A stretch of 64,000 bases of DNA. It comes from Flagellimonas myxillae (GTDB lineage Bacteria > Bacteroidota > Bacteroidia > Flavobacteriales > Flavobacteriaceae). The DNA lies in NCBI RefSeq assembly GCF_023502235.1, contig NZ_JAMFLY010000002.1:124001-188000 (forward strand), in the 5' to 3' direction. This document shows, in pieces, positions 1 to 7,899 of this stretch; positions within the stretch are counted from its first letter, which is position 1; each line of letters starts with the position of its first letter. The notes under the pieces are model-generated. The model saw only the letters and a list, made by a program, of their open reading frames with translations, searched no databases and was not told the DNA's origin. The translations under genes were made by a program, and so were the position numbers.

Positions 1-10
1 GTTTTCTAAA

Positions 11-502
11 TCAATTTGGCGAATGCAAGCCCAATTTATTGCCTTCAGAGTCTAAAAACAAGGCAAAAAATCCACTTTCGTCGGCATGTGGGGTTTTGGG
101 TACCAAAATCTGTCCACCATTAGAAGATATTTTGTCCAAAACGGGCTGCAAGTCTTCTCCAGCATCCAAATAAATGGTAATTCCAGTGGCCGAAGGCTCG
201 TAACCCTCCCCTTTCATGATTACCCCTGTAACCATCTGCTCTTCATAGGGCAAAAGACCCATTTCCATGCCTGGTAATTCCATTTTTTCAATACTGATAC
301 CCAAAATGGCTTGGTAAAAATTGATGGCGCGGTCAATGTCCATGGCCGGGATTTCAAAAATGGAGATATAGCTTTTCATGTTAGTAGCAGTTTGTGTTTC
401 GGATAAATTAATGGTCTGTTTTGTCGGTTGATTTTTGGTGTTGCAAGCAGCCAAAACCAGGAGCGAAAACAAGGTGTAAAGCCCAAGACTAGTTCTTTTC
501 AT
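11..502 (-). CDS. VOC (glyoxalase-like) family lipoprotein
   Basis: A 163-residue protein with a lipoprotein signal: a charged start, a hydrophobic stretch and the lipobox LAAC, giving Cys20 as the lipidated residue. From about residue 42 it follows the vicinal-oxygen-chelate pattern, with an opening FEIPAMDIDRAINFYQ segment and a closing FFALFLDSEGNKLGLHS segment. VOC proteins include glyoxalases, dioxygenases and resistance proteins; the substrate cannot be read from sequence. An envelope location for a VOC domain is unusual. It is the last gene of the leftward run, 73 bases after the AraC-type regulator. A 9-bp perfect inverted repeat sits directly before its ATG. Confidence 0.8.
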   Translation of the reverse strand: MKRTSLGLYTLFSLLVLAACNTKNQPTKQTINLSETQTATNMKSYISIFEIPAMDIDRAINFYQAILGISIEKMELPGMEMGLLPYEEQMVTGVIMKGEGYEPSATGITIYLDAGEDLQPVLDKISSNGGQILVPKTPHADESGFFALFLDSEGNKLGLHSPN

Positions 503-529
503 GTTTTAGGTTTAAAAGTCACCTAAAAC
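503..529. repeat. 9-bp inverted repeat before the VOC lipoprotein gene
   Basis: GTTTTAGGT at 503-511 and ACCTAAAAC at 521-529 form a perfect inverted repeat with a 9-base spacer, ending directly before the start codon at 502. It could be an operator or an RNA hairpin near the ribosome-binding region. The adjacent AraC-type regulator is an obvious candidate ligand, but that is only inference. Confidence 0.4.
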
Positions 530-575
530 TACCACCTTTTTTTGCCTTTGAATTGTAAGAATGCGACAAGCACGA

Positions 576-1391
576 TTATTTGTAAAATGCTGAAGAAAGT
601 TCCATGTTCTTGTGGCCCAAAAACTCTTTGGGACTTATTCCCGTGAACTCCTTAAAGTCTTTAATAAAATGGGCCTGGTCATAATAATTGCTTTCGTAAG
701 CGATGTGGGTAAGGTTTTCACCTTCCCGGCTCAACAATAGTTTTAGTGCACTTTGCAAGCGGATGACCTTGCCTAACTGTTTGGGGCTAATGCCTATCTG
801 TTCCGAGAATTTCCGCTCTAATTGCCGTCTTTTGGAAGGGTCTTTTCTGAGGATGTTGCTTATGGAAGTATTTCCCTTAGTATTGAGCAACGCTTCCACG
901 GTAGATTTTACAATAGCGTCAACCGTGGCGGTTTGGTTGAGCCTGGCCAGAAGAAATTTTTCAACGATTGTTATTCGCTCTTGGGTGTCTGTAGCTTGAA
1001 TTATTTGCTCTTCCAGATTATTGGCAGTTTCCTCACCAAATATGTCTGAAATGGGTGTTTCCTTGTTGGCCAAGGTTTTTAGGGGTACATCCACAAAATT
1101 GGCAAAGCCGTAGGGATAAAAACTAACGGAAAAGCTATTGACGGTTCCTGTGGGTTCCACATAAAACGGCTCCAAGGTCTGTCCCAACACAAAAGCACGG
1201 GGCTGCAGGATAAAATCTTCTTCCGAGGTATATCGCTTGATATCGTCCCCAAATACAAAGACCATTTCAATTTTACCGTCTGGAATAATGCGTTGCCGCT
1301 CGGGCTTATCCGAAGCAGGCACCTCCAAGGTCCAATAGCAACTGATCAAAGCTGCTAAATCGGGGTGGGGTTCGAAGGTTTGGTAGTTCAT
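576..1391 (-). CDS. AraC-family transcriptional regulator
   Basis: A 271-residue one-component regulator. The N-terminal half (about 1-150) resembles the DUF6597 sensing domain often found in AraC proteins of Bacteroidota (an early HPDLAALISCYWTLE segment). The C-terminal 100 residues form the paired helix-turn-helix AraC domain, with the signature around ISPKQLGKVIRLQSAL and the typical second-helix segment ending in FKEFTGISPKEF. The ATG overlaps the stop of the upstream GNAT gene as ATGA, so the two are translationally coupled. The ligand is unknown; neighbouring genes are candidate targets by position only. Confidence 0.88.
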   Translation of the reverse strand: MNYQTFEPHPDLAALISCYWTLEVPASDKPERQRIIPDGKIEMVFVFGDDIKRYTSEEDFILQPRAFVLGQTLEPFYVEPTGTVNSFSVSFYPYGFANFVDVPLKTLANKETPISDIFGEETANNLEEQIIQATDTQERITIVEKFLLARLNQTATVDAIVKSTVEALLNTKGNTSISNILRKDPSKRRQLERKFSEQIGISPKQLGKVIRLQSALKLLLSREGENLTHIAYESNYYDQAHFIKDFKEFTGISPKEFLGHKNMELSSAFYK

Positions 1392-1825
1392 TTTATCATT
1401 CGTATATGCGGAATTCCATCTTCCAAATACCCCTTTCCGGTTTCCTTAAACCCTAGCCCATTATAAAATTTGAGCAAATAGGTTTGAGCGGAAAGTTCCA
1501 AGGGCTGCCCCGGAAATCGCGCTTCCAAATCCTGGATAGAGGCCTCCATAATTACTTTGCCAAATCCAAACTGTCGTTGATCTTCTGCAACTACCACCCT
1601 TCCAATGCTAGGGTTGTCAAAATAGTCGCCTGGACCAAACATTCGGGTATAGGCTACAACCTTACCCTCGTTTATTCCCAATACATGGATAGCTTTTTGG
1701 TCCTTGCCATCCACATCTTGATAGACACAATCTTGTTCCACCACAAATACGGCACTTCTCAATTCCAAGAGTTGGTAAAGCTCTATGGTGTTGAGTTGGT
1801 CAAAAGTCTTGATCAGTATTTCCAT
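1388..1825 (-). CDS. GNAT family N-acetyltransferase, ElaA-like
   Basis: A 145-residue acetyltransferase of the GNAT fold, closest in pattern to ElaA: an early ELYQLLELRSAVFVVEQ segment, then the acetyl-CoA-binding strand and loop around RVVVAEDQRQFGFGKVIME, which matches the R/Q-x-x-G-x-G/A motif. The ATG at 1825 was chosen because ElaA-type proteins start just before this first strand, and because it makes a one-base TAATG junction with the CDF gene upstream. A longer reading frame reaches 1858 but would run into that gene. The substrate is unknown. Confidence 0.85.
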   Translation of the reverse strand: MEILIKTFDQLNTIELYQLLELRSAVFVVEQDCVYQDVDGKDQKAIHVLGINEGKVVAYTRMFGPGDYFDNPSIGRVVVAEDQRQFGFGKVIMEASIQDLEARFPGQPLELSAQTYLLKFYNGLGFKETGKGYLEDGIPHIRMIK

Positions 1826-2742
1826 TAATCCTGGACAATTACGCTTTTGGAATCGCATTTATCAAACTCGGGCTGGATGTTCACATGGTTAATTCCGTGT
1901 TTATGAAATACATGCTCTTCAATATCCACTAAAATTTTATCAAATTCGGATAGTTTAATGTCTTCTTTGAAATCGATGTGCGCCTCCAAATGAATTTCGT
2001 CTTCGTTGAGTTGCCAAATATGTACGTGGTGCACATTTTTTACCGGTTCCAAAGTGCAAATGGACTCCACGATTTCTTTTACCTCAATGGATTTTGGGGT
2101 AAACAACATCAAAACCTTGGTGGATTCCTTCAACAAATCGTAGCCCATATAAATTAAGTACACAGCAATGGCCATGGTCAGCACGGCATCCACCCAGAAA
2201 ATCTGGTAAAATTTCATCAATAATCCTCCAACCAGCACAGCAACGGAAGCCATCATATCCGTTAGCAAATGCAAATAGGCCGATTTCATGTTCATATTGT
2301 CCTCGGAATCCTTCTTCAACAACAATACGCTAAATCCATTGCCCAAAATAGCTATCAATGCCAACCAAATAACCAGATTGGATTCAATTTCCTGGGGTTC
2401 AAAAAAACGCTCCACGGCCTCTATCATTAAAATAACAGCAACGACCATTAAGGTAGCTGCGTTGATAAAGGCGGCCAAAATTTCGGCCCGTTTATAACCA
2501 AAGGTTTTGTTTTTGGAAGCTTTTTTTCTACCCAACAAAGCCGCCACATAACTGATAATCAGGGAAAGGACATCGCTAAAATTGTGCAGCGCATCAGACA
2601 ACAAGGCCAAACTGCCCGAAATAAGCCCGCCAATTACCTGCGAAACGGTAATGGCAATGTTGAGGACTATGGAGATAAGGAGATTCCTTCCCTTCAGGTC
2701 ATTGTGGGAATGCGCATGTCCGTGATGGTGGTGGTGCCCCAT
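1825..2742 (-). CDS. Cation diffusion facilitator (zinc/cadmium exporter, CzcD/ZitB-like)
   Basis: A 305-residue inner-membrane metal/proton antiporter. The N terminus is a metal-binding tail (MGHHHHHGHAHSH), followed by six predicted membrane segments. The intramembrane site is visible as the SDALHNFSD motif in the second segment and HLLTD in the fifth, an HD-HD set typical of zinc-preferring members. The C-terminal cytoplasmic domain holds HHVHIWQL and a further acidic and histidine-rich stretch, as in the family's dimerising metallochaperone-like domain. It lies 9 bases after rpiB and overlaps the GNAT gene by one base, so it is probably in the rpiB operon. Confidence 0.93.
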   Translation of the reverse strand: MGHHHHHGHAHSHNDLKGRNLLISIVLNIAITVSQVIGGLISGSLALLSDALHNFSDVLSLIISYVAALLGRKKASKNKTFGYKRAEILAAFINAATLMVVAVILMIEAVERFFEPQEIESNLVIWLALIAILGNGFSVLLLKKDSEDNMNMKSAYLHLLTDMMASVAVLVGGLLMKFYQIFWVDAVLTMAIAVYLIYMGYDLLKESTKVLMLFTPKSIEVKEIVESICTLEPVKNVHHVHIWQLNEDEIHLEAHIDFKEDIKLSEFDKILVDIEEHVFHKHGINHVNIQPEFDKCDSKSVIVQD

Positions 2743-2751
2743 TAGTCCATC

Positions 2752-3183
2752 TTATCTGCAGGGAATTTTTTCTATACGTCGCTCATGGCGACCGCCTTCA
2801 AATTCAGTATTTAGGAAAGTTTCCACCATTTCCAAAGCTTGTGGAAGTGCTACGAAACGAGCTGGAAGACTTAAAATGTTGGCATCGTTATGCTCTCGGG
2901 CTAGTGCGGTAATTTCTTTGGTCCAACACAATGCCCCCCTTACATTTTGATGTTTGTTGATGGTCATACTAGCTCCATTTCCGCTCCCACAGATTACAAT
3001 GCCCAAATCTGCCTTTCCAGCTTCAACATCATCGGCAACAGGATGCACAAAATCCGGATAATCCACGCTATCCGTACCATCCGTACCATAATTGATAACT
3101 TCAATCCCTTTGGATTTCAAGAGGCCAATTATGGCCAGTTTATAGTCGGTACCGGCATGGTCATTTCCAATAGCTATTTTCAT
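2752..3183 (-). CDS. rpiB: Ribose-5-phosphate isomerase B
   Basis: A 143-residue enzyme interconverting ribose 5-phosphate and ribulose 5-phosphate in the non-oxidative pentose phosphate pathway. It shows the RpiB/LacA signatures: the N-terminal NDHAG phosphate-binding motif, the DYPDF segment, the active-site loop GIVICGSGNGASM with its conserved cysteine, and the later HNDANILSLPAR stretch. Length is normal for the family. It is the first gene of the leftward unit, and a TAnnTTTG promoter box lies 27 bases upstream. It flanks the candidate origin region. Confidence 0.95.
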   Translation of the reverse strand: MKIAIGNDHAGTDYKLAIIGLLKSKGIEVINYGTDGTDSVDYPDFVHPVADDVEAGKADLGIVICGSGNGASMTINKHQNVRGALCWTKEITALAREHNDANILSLPARFVALPQALEMVETFLNTEFEGGRHERRIEKIPCR

Positions 3184-3774
3184 TGTTCAAGATTTAGATT
3201 GGTAGAATACAAAGGTACGATTCTTTTGAAGTTGGGATGTTGATAAAAATCACGAAATAAAAGTATTCTCTTCATATTCAGAACTTTGAAAAAAATAGCC
3301 TTTTGTTAATCGTTGGTAGACAACTTGAGGGAATTAAATTTTTATTATTCAAAAAATAATGGCATTACATATTAAAATCCGATTTTGTGCGTTTAATCCA
3401 TCAGAAAGTAATCAACCTTTAAGCAACAATTATTTCCCGTAGTCAACATAAAATTTAAATATAGTTTTCAAAAAATTCATGTTGAAAACAGTTATCAAAT
3501 TATGTTCATTAAAAATCTAATCCGTTGATTTTTAATTTTCTTTTCCATTGATAGTTTGTTCACAAACTTTCTTATCTGTTGAAGTCAATTTTTTTCTGAT
3601 TTATTTATCCCACATTTCAACAAGCTATCATAATCATCATTTTTATAAATTTTTAAAAAGAAAGAAAAAGAAGAATATTTATAGTTGTTGATAACAACTT
3701 GGATGAAACGATTGTTTGGTTTAAAATGATGGAGCCTTATTATAATTCGTAATTTTCAAAAAATTAAACTGTAG
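3184..3774. other. Gene-free AT-rich region, candidate replication origin (oriC)
   Basis: No gene is visible in these 591 bases between divergent rpiB and rnr. One line counted by hand (3601-3660) has 12 G or C in 60. The nonamer TGTTGATAA (TTATCAACA on the other strand, one change from the DnaA box TTATCCACA) occurs exactly at 3238-3246 and 3686-3694. A variant TGTTGAAAA lies at 3480-3488, and looser relatives are at 3492, 3556 (TTGTTCACA) and 3613. There are AT-only runs suited to unwinding near 3338-3360 and 3640-3660. All five genes to the left point left and rnr points right, as expected around an origin. A long promoter region is the alternative. Confidence 0.4.
3210..3217 (-). promoter_or_regulatory. 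Promoter -7 box of rpiB
   Basis: On the minus strand this reads TACCTTTG, a full match to the Bacteroidota -7 consensus TAnnTTTG, 27 bases before the rpiB start. I did not see a clear -33 TTTG at the expected distance. Confidence 0.5.
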
Positions 3775-5958
3775 ATGTCAAAGAAAAAGAAGAGAGCCAG
3801 TAGTCAACGCAAGAATGAGATTACCAAGGGCATTTTTACAGTACTGGAAAAAGAACCTTCTAAAAGTTTTAATTACAAGCAGATAGCTTCAAAAATGGGT
3901 ATTTCCGATACCCGTGACCGGAACGCACTGATCAAACGATTAGGACAGTTGAAGGCCACCGATAGAATCTTGGAGGTGGAACGGGGAAAGTTCAAGAAAA
4001 AGCCTTCGTTGCATACGTACTATACGGGAAAGGTGGATTTGACCACAAGTGGGAATGCCTACATTATCACTGAAGATTTTGACGACGATATCTTTGTCCC
4101 ATACAATAAACTCAACAAAGCCTTTCATGGCGATATGGTTGAGATTTTCTTAAGGCCCAGACGCAATGGAAAAAAGCCCGAAGGCGAAATTTCCAAGGTA
4201 TTGGAACGGAGAAAGAGTAGTTATGTTGGTGTTGTTGATAAGCAAAAGACCTTTGCTTTTGTAAGGCCTACGGACCCAAAAATGTACACTGATATATTTG
4301 TTCCCATCGAAAAACTGAACAAGGCAAAAGATGGGGATAAGGTTGTAGTGGCCCTGGGAAATTGGCCGGATGATGCCGATTCGCCTTATGGCGAAGTATT
4401 GGAAATTTTGGGAAAACCAGGGGAACACAATACGGAGATTCATTCCATTTTGGCAGAATACGGCTTACCCTATGAGTTTCCGTATGAGGTGGAACAGTTT
4501 GCCAAAACCTTGGATACCTCGATCAAGGAATCGGAGATAGCCAAGCGCAGGGACATGCGAGAGGTCTTGACCTTTACCATTGACCCAAAAGATGCCAAAG
4601 ATTTTGACGATGCCCTTTCCTTTCAAAAATTGGAAAATGGCAACTATGAAATAGGAATTCATATTGCAGATGTTTCACACTATGTGCAGCCAGACACAAT
4701 TTTGGAAGATGAGGCTTATGATCGTGCCACCTCTGTATATTTGGTAGATAGGGTGGTGCCCATGTTGCCTGAAGTGCTGTCCAATCTGGCTTGTTCGTTA
4801 AGACCGAATGAGGAGAAATATACCTTTTCGGCAATTTTTGAGATGGATGAAAAAGCTAAGCTCATCAACCAATGGTTTGGACGTACCGCTATCAACTCCA
4901 ATGAGCGTTTTGCTTATGAAGAGGCACAGCATGTGATTGAAACTAAACAAGCTAAAATTCCAAAAGAAATTTCCATTCGAGAAGATGCATATACCGTTTC
5001 GGATGAGGTTGTTGATGCTATTTTGACTTTTGATAAGTTGGCCAAAATCATGCGAAAGGACCGCATGGATGCAGGAGCAATATCTTTTGATAAGATTGAG
5101 GTACGCTTTAATCTCAATGAAAAAAATGAACCGGAAGGGGTTTATTTTAAGGAAGCCAAAGACGCCAATAAGCTGATAGAGGAATTTATGTTGTTGGCCA
5201 ACAGAAAAGTAGCTGAGTTTATTGGGAAGCAAAAGAAAACATTTGTTTATCGTATCCATGATGAGCCTGATGAGGAAAAATTACTCGCTTTAAACGGCGT
5301 TATTTCACGGTTTGGACATTCTATTAACCTTAAGGACAAAAAAAGCCTGAACAGCTCTTTAAACCAGCTCTTAAAGGACGTAAAGGGCAAGAAAGAACAA
5401 AACTTGGTGGACACTTTGACCATCCGAAGTATGAGCAAGGCCATTTATACTACTGAGAATATTGGTCATTATGGTTTGGGTTTTGAATACTATACCCATT
5501 TTACCTCTCCAATCCGAAGATATCCAGATGTAATGGTGCATCGATTATTGCAGCATTATTTGGAGAAAGGCAAGCCACCAAAGGACACTTTGTACGAAGA
5601 GAAATGCAAGCATTCCTCGGATATGGAATTGTTGGCCGCCAGTGCCGAACGGGATTCCATCAAATACATGCAGATTAAGTTTATGGAAGACCATAGGGAC
5701 CAAAAGTTCCTTGGGGTAATTTCCGGTGTTACCGAATGGGGCATCTATGTGGAAATTATTGAGAACAAATGTGAGGGAATGGTACGCATACGAGATATCA
5801 AAGATGATTATTATGTGTTTGATGAACGTAATTTTGCCATTGTTGGCGAACGTACCAAACGCATGTACCAATTAGGGGATGAAGTCTATGTGATGGTGAA
5901 GGACACGGATTTGGTTAAAAGACATTTGGATTTTTCCCTTGTTGGTAGGAAAAAGTGA
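3775..5958 (+). CDS. rnr: Ribonuclease R
   Basis: A 727-residue 3'-to-5' exoribonuclease of the RNase II family, which degrades structured RNA. In order: an N-terminal winged-helix region (about 15-80), cold-shock-like OB domains (about 80-230), the RNB catalytic domain (about 260-590) with the DPKDAKDFDDALS motif at about 270-282 holding the metal-binding aspartates, and a C-terminal S1 domain (about 644-725). Length and domain order fit RNase R more than RNase II, which lacks the N-terminal helix domain. The usual lysine-rich tail is short or missing. The ATG is followed by a basic KKKKR start, common in these enzymes. Confidence 0.95.
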   Translation: MSKKKKRASSQRKNEITKGIFTVLEKEPSKSFNYKQIASKMGISDTRDRNALIKRLGQLKATDRILEVERGKFKKKPSLHTYYTGKVDLTTSGNAYIITEDFDDDIFVPYNKLNKAFHGDMVEIFLRPRRNGKKPEGEISKVLERRKSSYVGVVDKQKTFAFVRPTDPKMYTDIFVPIEKLNKAKDGDKVVVALGNWPDDADSPYGEVLEILGKPGEHNTEIHSILAEYGLPYEFPYEVEQFAKTLDTSIKESEIAKRRDMREVLTFTIDPKDAKDFDDALSFQKLENGNYEIGIHIADVSHYVQPDTILEDEAYDRATSVYLVDRVVPMLPEVLSNLACSLRPNEEKYTFSAIFEMDEKAKLINQWFGRTAINSNERFAYEEAQHVIETKQAKIPKEISIREDAYTVSDEVVDAILTFDKLAKIMRKDRMDAGAISFDKIEVRFNLNEKNEPEGVYFKEAKDANKLIEEFMLLANRKVAEFIGKQKKTFVYRIHDEPDEEKLLALNGVISRFGHSINLKDKKSLNSSLNQLLKDVKGKKEQNLVDTLTIRSMSKAIYTTENIGHYGLGFEYYTHFTSPIRRYPDVMVHRLLQHYLEKGKPPKDTLYEEKCKHSSDMELLAASAERDSIKYMQIKFMEDHRDQKFLGVISGVTEWGIYVEIIENKCEGMVRIRDIKDDYYVFDERNFAIVGERTKRMYQLGDEVYVMVKDTDLVKRHLDFSLVGRKK

Positions 5959-5993
5959 TTTTTTTGGAATACATTTTGTGAACCAATTGCGCA

Positions 5994-6001
5994 TAACTTT
6001 G
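5994..6001 (+). promoter_or_regulatory. Promoter -7 box of the head-GIN gene
   Basis: TAACTTTG fits TAnnTTTG exactly and ends 6 bases before the ATG at 6008, implying a very short or absent leader. A TTTG lies 15 bases upstream, closer than usual for a -33 box. Confidence 0.5.
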
Positions 6002-6007
6002 TGAAAC

Positions 6008-6688
6008 ATGAAAGCTTTAAGACTACTGCTGCTGTTCATTTCGTTTCAGTTAATACATGCACAGGAAGAACAGCTAACAAAAGAACTGGAATCCTTTTCT
6101 GAAGTAAAGGGGTTTGATGGTCTTTCCATCAATCTTATCAAAGCCGATGAAAATAAGGCGGTTATCAGAGGGGCGAACACCCAAAAAGTAGCCATTGTAA
6201 ACAATGATGGAACATTGAAACTTCGGATGGAAATCGATAAGATTTTTAGCGGCTATAGAACTTTTATAGATTTATATTATGCAGGAGAGCTAAGGGTCAT
6301 CGATGTAAATGAAGATGCCAGGATTTCATCCAAAGAAGTTTTTGTTCAGGACATTTTGGATTTAAGGGCTCAGGAAGGAGGCGAGTTGGAAATCACATGC
6401 CAAACGGAACAGCTGTTGATCAAGTGTATCACAGGAGGCGAAATTGTGGTGGATGGCTTTTCGGATAATCAGGATATAATTATCAATACTGGTGGTATAT
6501 ACGATGGTCGGGAATTCAAGACCAAATTTTCCACAGTAACGGTAAATGCTGGTGGCAATGCTGAAGTTTATGCCACAGATTATGTGAAGGCCAACGTAAA
6601 GGCCGGTGGTGAGGTCTTGGTGTATGGTGACCCTTTAAAAATGGATGAAAAAACTGTTTTTGGTGGTAAAGTAATTCGGATGGATTAG
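6008..6688 (+). CDS. Head-GIN domain (DUF2807) exported protein
   Basis: A 226-residue exported protein with a cleavable signal peptide ending LIHAQ. The remainder is a beta-helix-like DUF2807/head-GIN domain: repeated short strands with glycine turns such as TGGEIVVDG, TGGIYDG, NAGGNAEVY and KAGGEVLVYGDP. Such proteins are common in Bacteroidota envelopes and their function is not established. It has its own promoter box, and its stop is followed after one base by the LysE-type gene, so the two form an operon. Confidence 0.82.
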   Translation: MKALRLLLLFISFQLIHAQEEQLTKELESFSEVKGFDGLSINLIKADENKAVIRGANTQKVAIVNNDGTLKLRMEIDKIFSGYRTFIDLYYAGELRVIDVNEDARISSKEVFVQDILDLRAQEGGELEITCQTEQLLIKCITGGEIVVDGFSDNQDIIINTGGIYDGREFKTKFSTVTVNAGGNAEVYATDYVKANVKAGGEVLVYGDPLKMDEKTVFGGKVIRMD

Positions 6689-6689
6689 T

Positions 6690-7349
6690 ATGGTAGAAGA
6701 TATTCAGGCAGCGATACCCTTGGGCTTTTTATTGGCCTTTATGATAGGCCCCGTTTTCTTTGTGCTTTTGGAAACCAGCGCAACAAAAGGATTTAGAGCG
6801 GGAGTTAGTTTTGATTTTGGGGTGATCGTGGCCGATATCGTCTTTTTGTTGATTGCCTACTTCAGTAGTTTTCAACTCTTGGAAAACTTGAGCAACCAGC
6901 CTGGCCTTTTTGTTTTTGGAGGTATGATTCTTTTGGTATATGGAATTGTCATCTTTGTGAAGAAAGCCTCTAAAAAAGAAAACCTTAAAGCTTCCAAGGG
7001 CACCTATTTAAGTTTGATGGTAAAAGGGTTTTTACTCAATTTTATCAATATTGGCGTTTTGGCATTTTGGTTGGGTTTGATTGTAATTGTTGGTCCAAGT
7101 CTGGACAATAACCCCAACCGGATATTGGTGTTTTTTAGCACCATGATCGTTGTTTATTTTATTACCGATTTGATTAAGATTCTTTTGGCCAAACAATTGA
7201 AACGCTATTTGACCAAGGAACGTATCGTTTTGATAAAGAAGGTACTGGGATTGATGATCATTGTTTGTGGAATTGTATTGATTATAAAAGGATTCTTGCC
7301 CAAGGAAAGGTTCGATATCAAGGAAGGAATAGAACGTATAAGTGAATAA
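6690..7349 (+). CDS. LysE/RhtB-family membrane transporter
   Basis: A 219-residue inner-membrane protein with about six hydrophobic segments. The N-terminal AIPLGFLLAFMIGPVFFVLLETS stretch carries the glycine-proline pattern of the LysE/RhtB amino-acid exporter superfamily. The substrate cannot be told. It lies one base after the head-GIN gene and ends just before a strong bidirectional hairpin terminator. Confidence 0.85.
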   Translation: MVEDIQAAIPLGFLLAFMIGPVFFVLLETSATKGFRAGVSFDFGVIVADIVFLLIAYFSSFQLLENLSNQPGLFVFGGMILLVYGIVIFVKKASKKENLKASKGTYLSLMVKGFLLNFINIGVLAFWLGLIVIVGPSLDNNPNRILVFFSTMIVVYFITDLIKILLAKQLKRYLTKERIVLIKKVLGLMIIVCGIVLIIKGFLPKERFDIKEGIERISE

Positions 7350-7353
7350 AAAA

Positions 7354-7373
7354 ACCCGACATATTTGTCGGGT
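7354..7373. terminator. Bidirectional rho-independent terminator
   Basis: ACCCGACA (7354-7361), loop TATT, TGTCGGGT (7366-7373): a perfect 8-bp stem. Read on the minus strand it is followed by a run of seven T, ideal for ending tRNA-Cys transcription. On the plus strand it follows the LysE gene and is flanked by CTTTG. Confidence 0.85.
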
Positions 7374-7378
7374 CTTTG

Positions 7379-7449
7379 AGGCATCGAGCGGATTCGAACC
7401 GCTGTACAAGCTTTTGCAGAGCTGTGCCTAGCCACTCGGCCACGATGCC
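7379..7449 (-). tRNA. tRNA-Cys (anticodon GCA)
   Basis: A 71-base cloverleaf on the minus strand. The acceptor stem GGCATCG pairs with CGATGCC, the anticodon loop is CTGCAAA with anticodon GCA, and the T arm is GCGG-TTCGAAT-CCGC. The anticodon stem has one outer mismatch. CCA is not encoded. It has its own complete promoter upstream and the terminator downstream. Confidence 0.95.
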
Positions 7450-7460
7450 ATTTTAGGCTG

Positions 7461-7491
7461 CAAATGTACTACTTTTTTTAGCTTACCCAAA
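7461..7491 (-). promoter_or_regulatory. Complete Bacteroidota promoter of tRNA-Cys
   Basis: On the minus strand TTTG (7491-7488) is followed after 19 bases by TACATTTG (7468-7461). Both boxes and the spacing fit the Bacteroidota -33/-7 consensus. The tRNA begins 11 bases after the -7 box. The -33 box overlaps nothing but abuts the end of folB. Confidence 0.75.
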
Positions 7492-7494
7492 CCT

Positions 7495-7857
7495 TTAACG
7501 AGGTCTTTCAGCCTTTAAAATCACTGCTACGCTTTGTACATCGCCGCCAATGGGAGGATTGATTTTAGCAACTTCAATTTCAGCATTTTCAACTGCCGAA
7601 AGTTCCGAAAATATCCTGTCCAAAATACGTTTTGCCACATGCTCCAACAAGTTGGAGCGAATGGCCATTTCTTCCTTTACGATATTGTTCAAATGGACGT
7701 AATCGACTGTATCACTTAACTTATCAGACGTAGAAGGTTCAGAAAGATTCACAAAAACTTCCAAATCCACTCGGTAATCGCTTCCAATCAGCATTTCTTC
7801 TTTTAAACAACCGTGATTGGAGTGAACCCTAATATTTTTTAGCCTAATTTTTCCCAC
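7495..7857 (-). CDS. folB: Dihydroneopterin aldolase
   Basis: A 120-residue enzyme of folate synthesis that cleaves 7,8-dihydroneopterin to 6-hydroxymethyl-dihydropterin and glycolaldehyde. It shows the family pattern: the starting strand IRLKNIRVHSNHGC, the DTVDY segment that binds the pterin, the EHVAKRI helix and the closing NPPIGGDV loop. Length is normal. It lies between sprF and tRNA-Cys, all leftward, with its own TAnnTTTG box upstream. Confidence 0.92.
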   Translation of the reverse strand: MGKIRLKNIRVHSNHGCLKEEMLIGSDYRVDLEVFVNLSEPSTSDKLSDTVDYVHLNNIVKEEMAIRSNLLEHVAKRILDRIFSELSAVENAEIEVAKINPPIGGDVQSVAVILKAERPR

Positions 7858-7876
7858 ACCTATTTATTTGGTGCGA

Positions 7877-7884
7877 CAAAAATA
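7877..7884 (-). promoter_or_regulatory. Promoter -7 box of folB
   Basis: Minus-strand TATTTTTG matches TAnnTTTG, 19 bases before the folB ATG at 7857. Confidence 0.5.
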
Positions 7885-7899
7885 GTTCAAACTGGCTAA

